A stretch of 11,690 bases of DNA from an uncultured Victivallales bacterium (GTDB lineage: Bacteria; Verrucomicrobiota; Lentisphaeria; Oligosphaerales; JAFGRS01), in NCBI GenBank assembly GCA_903834675.1, contig CAILKC010000234.1:1-11690 (forward strand). Reading direction: 5' to 3'. The translations under genes were made by a program, and so were the position numbers. Shown piece after piece: positions 1 to 5,232 of the stretch. The notes beneath the pieces are model-generated. The model was not told the origin of the DNA and did not search any database. It saw nothing but the letters and a program-made list of their open reading frames with translations. Numbering within the stretch: position 1 is the first letter of the stretch; each line of letters opens with the position of its first letter.

Positions 1-59
1 AACTCTCAACGCTCAAGGACGCGAAGGCTGGAAGTCTCATTCCGGTATGTCCGGCCGCC

Positions 60-77
60 CAGCCGGGGGCCCGGCTG
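60..77. repeat. Perfect inverted repeat beyond the 3' end of istB
   Basis: CAGCCGGGGGCCCGGCTG has two perfectly complementary 8-nt arms and a 2-nt centre. As RNA it would fold as a 7-bp GC-rich hairpin with a small loop. It lies about 60 bp beyond the istB stop in the direction of istB transcription. It could therefore end that transcript, although no T-tract follows on either strand. An end structure of the mobile element is the alternative. Confidence 0.5.
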
Positions 78-79
78 AA

Positions 80-119
80 CCCTATGACCCTATGACCCTA
101 TGACCCTATGACCCTATGA
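80..119. repeat. Tandem octamer repeat, five perfect copies of CCCTATGA
   Basis: Five head-to-tail perfect copies of CCCTATGA run through 80-87, 88-95, 96-103, 104-111 and 112-119. A decayed partial copy (CCTGA) follows. The array lies between the palindrome at 60-77 and the istB stop at 136-138. No function can be read from it. It looks like a simple-sequence array, and its copy number may vary between strains. The 8-bp period is not a multiple of three, and no gene reads through it. Confidence 0.85.
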
Positions 120-135
120 CCTGAGTAGTCACCAC

Positions 136-939
136 CTACGGAACTGGCCTGCACTCCGCAGGCTGCATTGGGCCTCCTGCGTCTGGCGCTGTGCCCGGGG
201 TTCGGTCAGGCAGTGGCTTGGGTTTGCGCATGATTTCTCCGTCCATGCTGATGCGGTAGGCGCTGTGGACGATGCGGTCGAGGATGGCGTCGGCGATGGT
301 GGGGTCGCCCACCAGTTGGTGCCAGTCCTCCGGCGGCAGTTGGCTGGCGATGAGCATGGACCCCTTGCCTTGCCGCTCTTCGAGCAGTTCCAGGAAGTCG
401 CGGCACTGAGAGCGCCTGACCGTGTCCATGCCCCATTCGTCGACCACCAGCAGGTGGGGCCGGGTCAGCCGGCGGATGAAGCGCGACAGCGAGCCATCGG
501 AAGAGGCGGCCAGCAGGTCCAGGAAGAGCTTTGCCGCCGAGAGATACAGCACCCGATAACCATCGCGGCAGGCCTTCTGGGCGAGGGCGCAGGCGAGCCA
601 GGACTTGCCGACTCCGGTGGGGCCGGTGATGAGACCGTGCCGGTGATAGCGCAGCCAGTCCCCCGTGGCCAACTGGGCCAGCAACTCGCGGCGCAGGCCG
701 CGGGGGACCTCCCAGTCGAGGTCCTCCAGGGCGGCACTTTGCCGCAGCTTCGCGTAGCCCAGGCGCCGCTGCAGCGCCTGGTTCTCCTGGTGTTCCCACT
801 GCCGGTCGACCAGCATGGCCAGGCGTTCATCGAAGCCCAGGATAGCGCTGTCGGGACCGCTGCGCTGACCGCTGTAGGCCTCGGCCATGCCGTCCAGCCC
901 GAGGCGGCGGAGTTTCATCTCAGTCTGTTCGGAGATCAT
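136..939 (-). CDS. istB: IS21-family transposition helper ATPase IstB
   Basis: This is an AAA+ ATPase related to DnaC that assists the IstA transposase of IS21-family elements in target selection and strand transfer. At 267 aa it is of normal family length or slightly longer. The Walker A motif GPTGVGKS lies at residues 106-113 and the Walker B stretch LLVVDE at 163-168. The N-terminal helical region (about 1-75), which opens MISEQTEMKLRRLGL, is typical of IstB. The start ATG at 937-939 overlaps the upstream istA stop as TGATG and is preceded by a GGAGGG ribosome-binding site, so translation is probably coupled to istA. The reading frame is open and the motifs are intact. Its partner istA is broken, so this copy cannot transpose by itself unless another element supplies IstA. 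The C-terminal tail of about 30 proline-rich residues is longer than in many relatives. Confidence 0.9.
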   Translation of the reverse strand: MISEQTEMKLRRLGLDGMAEAYSGQRSGPDSAILGFDERLAMLVDRQWEHQENQALQRRLGYAKLRQSAALEDLDWEVPRGLRRELLAQLATGDWLRYHRHGLITGPTGVGKSWLACALAQKACRDGYRVLYLSAAKLFLDLLAASSDGSLSRFIRRLTRPHLLVVDEWGMDTVRRSQCRDFLELLEERQGKGSMLIASQLPPEDWHQLVGDPTIADAILDRIVHSAYRISMDGEIMRKPKPLPDRTPGTAPDAGGPMQPAECRPVP

Positions 940-1452
940 CAGGGTACCCTCCCTGTGATCGTGCTGTAGTAGGCGGCGCCGCGCAGGTTGGGGTGGCGTA
1001 CGGGAGCCGGATCGGGTTCCGGCGGCCCGATGTGTTCCATGCGGTTGGTGAGCATCTGCTCGATGTGCCGGTAGCGCACGGTGCCACCCTCCAGACAGCG
1101 CAGGCAGGCGACTTCAAGGCGGGGTTGTCGTGCTGTCGGCCCAGCCGCAGGATGCCTTCGCAACTGCGGAAGGCCATCTCCGGATGGGGGAAGTTTTGCA
1201 GGATCGTCTTCACCGCCTGGGCGCAGTTGCCGCCGACCGCCGCCGCCCTGACGAGGAAGGAGTCCGCGTCGCGCTCGATGTAGGAGCGGTGCGCCGCCGT
1301 ACGGTGTTGCGGCAGCGTGGAGGCCTTGCCGTTCTCCAGCTGCCGGGAATGCACCGCCAGGCGCAACCCATCGTGGAAGATCTCCACCGTACAGTCGCCG
1401 AGACGCACGTCGACGCTCTCGCCGATATACCGGTACGGCACGCCGTAGGACA
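939..1452 (-). pseudogene. istA: IstA transposase remnant, 5'-truncated and frameshifted
   Basis: Only the C-terminal part of an IS21-family IstA transposase survives. Starting near 1450, the minus strand reads the family signature GVPYRYIGESVDVRL. This continues through TVEIFHDGLRLAVHSR and RPHPEQGYRSC-like text (here FPHPEMAFRSCEGILRLGR) in one frame. Homology then moves to another frame (LEVACLRCLEGGTVRYRHIEQML), which runs to the stop overlapping istB. The change of frame falls at or beside the GGGG run at 1121-1124 and fits the loss of one nucleotide. The N-terminal helix-turn-helix and the DDE catalytic core of IstA are absent upstream of 1452. The truncation breakpoint and the frameshift together make this non-functional. 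The family call rests on recognised C-terminal motifs and on the istA-istB order. Confidence 0.8.
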
Positions 1453-1549
1453 GCCTCAGAGCTCCAGGCAAGGAACTCTGAGCCTGCTCGCGGACGAGGT
1501 GCTGGCCGATTACCGCAACCGTGACCAGGTCGAGAAACTGCTCCAACCC
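1453..1549. other. Unassigned segment between two transposase remnants
   Basis: This short stretch lies between the point where IstA similarity begins and the point where the IS4-like fragment ends. It shows no motif I recognise on the minus strand. The plus strand is open from 1130 to 1582, and its tail reads like ordinary protein (SLLADEVLADYRNRDQVEKL). That tail may be a scrap of another gene in the opposite direction or chance. It probably marks an insertion or deletion junction. Confidence 0.3.
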
Positions 1550-1766
1550 CCTCAAGAACTCGATACTGCCGGTTCTCTTTGACCTTTAGTGGCGGGACGC
1601 GCAGCAGATTGTTCAAGGCCCCTTGTTCCGTGAAGTGCTCGGGGATCGCCAGCTCGCTGGACGGTTCACGGAAACGCGCCAGGATCAGCAGGCAGGCATA
1701 CACGTCCCAGCCGAGCTGCGACTGATCCTCCGGCGTGATCCTGCCATGAAGTTCAGTCCAGTGCGT
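1550..1766 (-). pseudogene. IS4/IS1634-like transposase fragment
   Basis: The minus strand encodes about 70 residues resembling the N-terminal region of DDE transposases of the IS4/IS1634 type. The recognisable text is LLILARFREPSSELAIPEHF, then TEQGALNNLLRVPPLKVKENRQYRVLE. Relatives typically read like EPSSEL...TALxDLLGV...VNDDRLYRAL. The catalytic domain is missing, the preserved part has no credible start codon, and the similarity ends around 1550. The open frame begins directly after the TAA (1770-1772) of the neighbouring phosphoesterase gene and is in the same frame as that gene. It is best read as a degraded insertion sequence. The family assignment comes from memory of the motif and is moderately sure. 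Confidence 0.55.
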
Positions 1767-1769
1767 GGG

Positions 1770-3230
1770 TTACAGCTGGATCATGACGTCGCGCGGAGGA
1801 CCGTCGTATCCGGCTTGGCGCAGGAGCGCGAGATGAGGGAAAAACTCGCCCACCTCGTACAGGTTATGTGCGTCGCTGCCAAACGCCAGGGGCACGCCAT
1901 GGTCAATACACAGTCGCACGAAGGCGGGATCTGGATCGTTGGTGTGGAAGTTGACTTCAGCGGCTGTTCTGTGCTTCTTGAGGAGGCGTACCGTGGGTTC
2001 GAACAGTTCCGACGGGATGCAGCGTCCCGCGCGGCGGAAGACTCTGAAGGGGTGAGCCAGCACCTGAAGGCGGTGGTCCAGGAAGTGTTCCAGTACTGTC
2101 AGAAACCGGGCGGCTGCCGATGCGTCAGGGATGGCTGCATTCCGGAGGATGTCGAGGTCGTGGATAGCGCCTAGCCGGAAGGGGAGTGCCTGCGCGTCGT
2201 CCGGGTCCAGGATCGGGTCGCCCTGAGCGTCGGCATCGATCTCGATGCCCCATGTTAGCGGGTCGATAGCGTGCTGTCTGAGCGTACCCAGATAGGTCGG
2301 CATCCGGGAGTCGCTGGGCTGCGCAGCGGCGATCCCGTGGGTAAAGCACCGGGTGCCGTAATCACTCCGGCTGAAGTAGAGATGACCCGAGTGTTCCGTG
2401 AATCTCACGCCTGTCAAGCCGAAATCCTGAGCCAGTTGCAGAGTCAGGGCGACATCCATATTTTCGTTGCAGTAGGCCAGGTGCGTGTGGACGTGAACAT
2501 CGGTAAGACCACTATCAGCGGGCATGGCCAGCGACTGGCGCTCGACCCGCACGGTGGCGCCCTCGAGGTTCAGGACAAGATAGGAGAAGGGAGACTCGCA
2601 GAGCGCGGGGGCTGCGGCAAAGCAGAGGGCACCGCAGAGCAGGCGATCAAAGCCGGCATGGTAGTGGCCGCCAACCGCGAGGGTAATGCCGTTGCTCTCC
2701 ATATGGCCCACGATCTCTGCCGCATTCACGTAGTTGTAGGGACATGCGTGCAGGCCCGGAGGAAAAAGAGGAACATGTTGCAGCATGATCACCGGGCCCT
2801 TCCAGCCGTCACTGCGGACTCGATCCATCCGCAGGATATCCAGGCTGAGGCGGCGCGCGTTGTAACCGGGTTCTTCGGGGTCGACGAACGAGATGCATCG
2901 CACGCCGGCAACGTCCAAGACTTCGGGTGGGATAGGAAAGTAGCGAAAGAAGCGATCCGGTGCGCCGTCATGGTTACCGGGCAGCGCAATCCAGGGCATG
3001 TGCAGTAGGTCGAGGATGCGCCGCAGGGCGAGGAACTGCCCGTCGGCGTGCGGCGAGGCACCGTCGTTGACGAGGTCACCCAGCACGACGACTAGGTCTG
3101 GACGCACAAAGCGGTTCAGACGGTGTACTGCGCGCATGAGCAATAGGTCAGAGATACCGGCCCGGCGAGAGCCGAAGACCGTGTTTCGATCATGGTGGAA
3201 GTGCGTGTCGCTGATCACGGCTAGTCGCAT
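1770..3230 (-). CDS. Fused calcineurin-like metallophosphoesterase and PHP-domain phosphoesterase
   Basis: This 486-aa protein joins two metal-dependent phosphoesterase folds. The N-terminal half (about 1-235) is a calcineurin-like metallophosphoesterase: D8 and H10 in ISDTHFH, GDLVND (D52), GNHD (87-89), H152 in LQHVP, and GHYH (H189, H191). The C-terminal half (about 240-486) is a PHP domain: HVHTH (246-250), H280 in FTEHS, E330 in GIEID, H357, H393 in LAHPF, and D453/H455 in GSDAH. Both ligand sets look complete, so both sites may be active. The substrate is unknown; the families act on phosphomonoesters, phosphodiesters or nucleotides. There is no signal peptide or membrane segment, so it should be cytoplasmic. 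The start is the ATG at 3228-3230, with AGGAGA nine bases upstream (3240-3245 on the plus strand). The frame stays open upstream to 3611, but only antisense to rnpB. The gene is transcribed divergently from rnpB, and its 3' end abuts a transposase fragment. Confidence 0.88.
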   Translation of the reverse strand: MRLAVISDTHFHHDRNTVFGSRRAGISDLLLMRAVHRLNRFVRPDLVVVLGDLVNDGASPHADGQFLALRRILDLLHMPWIALPGNHDGAPDRFFRYFPIPPEVLDVAGVRCISFVDPEEPGYNARRLSLDILRMDRVRSDGWKGPVIMLQHVPLFPPGLHACPYNYVNAAEIVGHMESNGITLAVGGHYHAGFDRLLCGALCFAAAPALCESPFSYLVLNLEGATVRVERQSLAMPADSGLTDVHVHTHLAYCNENMDVALTLQLAQDFGLTGVRFTEHSGHLYFSRSDYGTRCFTHGIAAAQPSDSRMPTYLGTLRQHAIDPLTWGIEIDADAQGDPILDPDDAQALPFRLGAIHDLDILRNAAIPDASAAARFLTVLEHFLDHRLQVLAHPFRVFRRAGRCIPSELFEPTVRLLKKHRTAAEVNFHTNDPDPAFVRLCIDHGVPLAFGSDAHNLYEVGEFFPHLALLRQAGYDGPPRDVMIQL

Positions 3231-3261
3231 GGACAAGACTCTCCTGTTCAGAGGACGCCTC

Positions 3262-3267
3262 AATATA
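3262..3267 (-). promoter_or_regulatory. Possible -10 element for the phosphoesterase fusion gene
   Basis: On the minus strand TATATT lies about 32 bp upstream of the ATG at 3230. A transcript starting near 3255 would carry a leader of about 25 nt that includes the AGGAGA ribosome-binding site. No convincing -35 hexamer lies 16-18 bp further upstream. The call rests on the -10 match and its position. Confidence 0.4.
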
Positions 3268-3352
3268 CCCTTATTACGGTTACACTCACGGTTTGCTGGC
3301 GAGCGTCGAGGGAGGTGGGGCCACCTGCATGCGCAGAAGCGTTTGTTGACGC

Positions 3353-3358
3353 TATAGT
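3353..3358 (+). promoter_or_regulatory. Likely -10 element of the rnpB promoter
   Basis: TATAGT (3353-3358) ends 8 bp before the first base of the RNase P RNA terminal helix at 3367. That is the usual distance from a -10 hexamer to the transcription start. The -35 region (about 3329-3335) is a poor match to TTGACA. The same hexamer TATAGT forms the -10 of the nrdD promoter at 5070-5075. Confidence 0.55.
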
Positions 3359-3366
3359 ACCCGTCG

Positions 3367-3746
3367 TGCTGTCGGCAGCGGACGGCCGCTCTCCGCTTTT
3401 GTGCGGTGGGAGGAAAGTCCGGACACCACAGGGCAGGAAGTCCGGTCGAAAGGCCGGATACCACGGACGATATGCCGTGGGAAGGATAGTGCCACAGAGA
3501 ACATACCGCCCCGAGCTTGTCGAGGGGTAAGGGTGAAAAGGTGGGGTAAGAGCCCACCGCCCCGTCGGGTAACCGCGGGGGCAGGGCAAACCCCTTCCGG
3601 TGCAAGACCAAATAGGGAGCAATGATGCGGCCCGCATCGCTCTCCGCTTAGGCGGGGATAAGTTCCGGGTTCCGGTCGCTCAGATGAATGGTCGTCGTCC
3701 TGCTGTACGGCAGGATACAGAATCCGGCTTATAGCTGCCGACAGCA
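3367..3746 (+). ncRNA. rnpB: RNase P RNA, bacterial type A
   Basis: This is the catalytic RNA of ribonuclease P, which removes the 5' leader from tRNA precursors. The conserved elements occur in order: GAGGAAAGTCCGGAC (3410-3424), ACAGAGA (3494-3500), the GGTAAGGGTGAAAAGG block near 3526, GGTGCAAGACCAAATAG (3599-3615), AGATGAATGGTCG (3682-3694) and ACAGAATCCGGCTTAT (3717-3732). The ends are fixed by a perfect 13-bp P1 helix, TGCTGTCGGCAGC (3367-3379) pairing with GCTGCCGACAGCA (3734-3746). The length of about 380 nt is normal for type A. A -10 hexamer lies 8 bp upstream. I see no T-tract terminator immediately downstream. Open frames on the opposite strand here (3260-3747) are shadows of the RNA. 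Confidence 0.97.
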
Positions 3747-3904
3747 TCTGTCTCTGATCGCAGCGTCCACCCAGGCGCAGCGATGGGGCTGGTATCGAGT
3801 GTTTTCTGCCAGAGCCTCAGGTGAGAGACTAGGTTACGCGGGACCGCTACAGCAGTCCCGTGCCGTGGTGCGTGACCGTTGTGCCGCACGGTGGACCCGA
3901 GCGC
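3747..3904. other. Spacer between rnpB and the metalloenzyme gene
   Basis: About 160 bp with no gene. The one clear structure is a stem formed by GCGGGAC (3838-3844) and GTCCCGT (3855-3861): 7 bp including one G-U pair, around a 10-nt loop. There is no T-tract after it, so a terminator is doubtful. It could help form the 3' end of the rnpB transcript or be part of the leader of the next gene. No convincing separate promoter for that gene is visible, so read-through from rnpB is possible. Confidence 0.35.
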
Positions 3905-4774
3905 ATGCAACCGGCCCATATTCAGCTTGTGTTCGTTGACGGATTGGGGCTGCCGCCGGAACCCATCAACGAGAGCGTCTACTGCGGATTGCCTGCCTTG
4001 GAGCGTTTGTTGTCTCCTGGTTGCTGCGTTCCCTTAGATGCCAGCCTTGGCGTCCTCGGCACGCCGCAGAGCGCGACCGGTCAGACCGCCATCTTCACGG
4101 GGAACAACGCCGCCAAACGGCTGGGGCGGCATTGCGAAGGGTTTCCTGGACCGGACCTGCGGGCGCTTATTGAAGCGGGCAGCCTTTTTTCGCGGCTACG
4201 TGGGGCCGGTCAACGCTGCGCGTTTGCCAACGCCTATGCCACGCGATCGGGGGACGAACTGCCCCTCATCTTCCGTTCCGTGACGACGGTGATGACGCTC
4301 GACGCGCTTGGGGGTACTCGAAACCGCGATGAACTGCTGGCGGGGCAAGCCGTCTACCATGACGTGACGCGTCACACCCTGGCGGCTCTTGGCGTGGACG
4401 AGGTGCCGCTCGTGTCGGAGTCTGTCGCAGCCCAGCACCTGCTGTCCATCATGAGATCCGTGGACGTCTGCCTGTTCGAGTACTTCTTGACCGACCACGC
4501 TGGCCACCGCGGCTCGGACGCCGAGCGGCGGCGGGTGCTGGAGACGCTTGACGGGTTCCTGGCAGCGTTCATGGGGATCATGAACCCGGTGGCCGAGCTT
4601 CTCCTGCTGGTCAGCGATCACGGCAATATCGAGGCGCGCAGCGGGCATCGACACTCGCTGAACCCCGTGCCTTGGTCCGCCTACGGCTGCGGTTCAGTAC
4701 AAGCACTCCGCGGCATGGCGTCTTTGCTTGATGTGACGCCGAAGATACTGGAGCTAGTCGTCGGCCACTCTTGA
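3905..4774 (+). CDS. Compact alkaline-phosphatase/iPGM-superfamily metalloenzyme
   Basis: A 289-aa protein of the superfamily that includes cofactor-independent phosphoglycerate mutase, phosphopentomutase and alkaline phosphatase. These use two divalent metals and a serine or threonine nucleophile. The metal-site pattern of iPGM is visible: D12 in VFVDGLGLP, the probable nucleophile S56 in PQSATGQTAIFTG, D197 and H201 in TDHAGH, D238-H239 in SDHGN, and H248 or H250 in HRHSLNP. At 289 residues it is much shorter than iPGM (about 510) or archaeal aPGM (about 400). The insert that forms the phosphotransferase cap of iPGM seems absent, so it may be a hydrolase or a transferase on a different substrate. 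I chose the ATG at 3905, directly before the first strand of the fold. A GTG at 3860 is in frame but adds non-conserved sequence. The ribosome-binding site is weak for both. The exact reaction is unknown. Confidence 0.8.
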   Translation: MQPAHIQLVFVDGLGLPPEPINESVYCGLPALERLLSPGCCVPLDASLGVLGTPQSATGQTAIFTGNNAAKRLGRHCEGFPGPDLRALIEAGSLFSRLRGAGQRCAFANAYATRSGDELPLIFRSVTTVMTLDALGGTRNRDELLAGQAVYHDVTRHTLAALGVDEVPLVSESVAAQHLLSIMRSVDVCLFEYFLTDHAGHRGSDAERRRVLETLDGFLAAFMGIMNPVAELLLLVSDHGNIEARSGHRHSLNPVPWSAYGCGSVQALRGMASLLDVTPKILELVVGHS

Positions 4775-5030
4775 AGCCTCGATGCCGCGGGCAAAGTTGG
4801 AGCCCTCTGGACGCCACCGCCATCTGTCAACCGCCCGTGCCAGACGCCGGGTGGAACTGGACGCTAGGTATAGTTGAGCGCGCGGCTGATAAATCTGCGT
4901 GAGCAAGTGGTGCTGGCGACTCTCCGCACGACTCCCAGATGCACGCGATGGCAGGCCGGTTGTTACCGTTTTGCTTGGTTGTTCTCATCGCGAGGCACCA
5001 TTCCAACACGTTGTAGAAAAAGTGAACGCC

Positions 5031-5046
5031 ACACTACTGCTAGGGG
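5031..5046 (+). promoter_or_regulatory. Putative NrdR box 1 upstream of nrdD
   Basis: ACACTACTGCTAGGGG matches the NrdR consensus acaCwAtATaTwGtgt at 10 of 16 positions by my count, including both conserved flanks C-w-A and T-w-G. It ends at the base directly before the -35 hexamer. NrdR is the zinc-finger/ATP-cone repressor of bacterial ribonucleotide reductase genes. The match alone is weak. The exact 31-bp spacing to box 2 is what makes it credible. Confidence 0.45.
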
Positions 5047-5075
5047 TTGAGATCGAGAAAAACAACACATATAGT
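5047..5075 (+). promoter_or_regulatory. sigma70-type promoter of the nrdD operon
   Basis: The -35 hexamer TTGAGA (5047-5052) and -10 hexamer TATAGT (5070-5075) are separated by exactly 17 bp. Transcription would start near 5081-5083, about 150 nt before the nrdD ATG. The A-rich spacer stands out from the GC-rich surroundings. The -10 lies inside NrdR-like box 2, and box 1 borders the -35, so NrdR binding would block polymerase. Confidence 0.65.
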
Positions 5076-5077
5076 GC
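5062..5077 (+). promoter_or_regulatory. Putative NrdR box 2 overlapping the nrdD -10
   Basis: ACAACACATATAGTGC matches the NrdR consensus acaCwAtATaTwGtgt at 12 of 16 positions by my count. The right half is nearly perfect, while the left C-w part is lost. It begins 31 bp after the start of box 1, leaving 15 bp between the boxes. That is the three-helical-turn spacing known for paired NrdR boxes. It covers the -10 hexamer. Confidence 0.5.
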
Positions 5078-5082
5078 TATTC

Positions 5083-5232
5083 AGTGTCTTGCATATCCTA
5101 GGGTCCAGGGTTGGGGCAGGGGGGTATCGCTCCCCTGTGGTTTCTGGTACCTACGATTCGTTGGGTCAGGATTGCGTTCAAGGGTTCTTGGCGCCAGCCG
5201 AACGGGGGCGTCAGGCAAGTGGGAGTGTGGTC
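5083..5232 (+). promoter_or_regulatory. Structured 5' leader of the nrdD operon
   Basis: This stretch of about 150 nt, between the predicted transcription start and the nrdD ATG, is GC-rich and full of inverted repeats. Hairpin A (5117-5137) is CAGGGGGG-TATCG-CTCCCCTG, an 8-bp stem with one G-U pair. Hairpin B (5174-5194) pairs GCG with CGC and CAAG with CTTG around a GGTT loop. Hairpin C (5191-5211) pairs GCGCC with GGCGT, with an inner CC/GG pair around GAAC. B and C share bases 5191-5194, so they exclude each other. CTCCC (5130-5134) inside hairpin A could alternatively pair with the GGGAG ribosome-binding site (5221-5225). I do not recognise any known riboswitch core. Bases 4775-5030 upstream show no gene or clear motif. 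Confidence 0.4.

Noticed and set aside
80..119. CRISPR-like array
   Set aside because: The repeats are 8 bp long and directly adjacent, with no spacers.
265..969. 234-residue open frame on the plus strand opposite istB
   Set aside because: It is a shadow of istB, which has Walker motifs and a ribosome-binding site on the other strand.
1100..1130. Programmed frameshift in istA
   Set aside because: IS21 istA is not known to need one. The element is already truncated, and a single base loss in a G run explains the change of frame.
3231..3611. 127-residue in-frame N-terminal extension of the calcineurin/PHP protein
   Set aside because: It runs antisense through rnpB and is rich in Pro, Arg and Cys like a shadow frame. 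The ATG at 3230 has a good ribosome-binding site and starts exactly at the conserved MRLAVISDTHFH.
5041..5060. FNR/ArcA-type anaerobic operator at TTGAGATCGAGAAA
   Set aside because: It lacks the TTGAT-N4-ATCAA symmetry, and the same bases are explained by the -35 hexamer and spacer.
5047..5232. 62-residue upstream extension of nrdD from a TTG
   Set aside because: The TTG is the -35 hexamer of the promoter. The added residues resemble no ATP-cone, and the ATG at 5233 has a proper ribosome-binding site.
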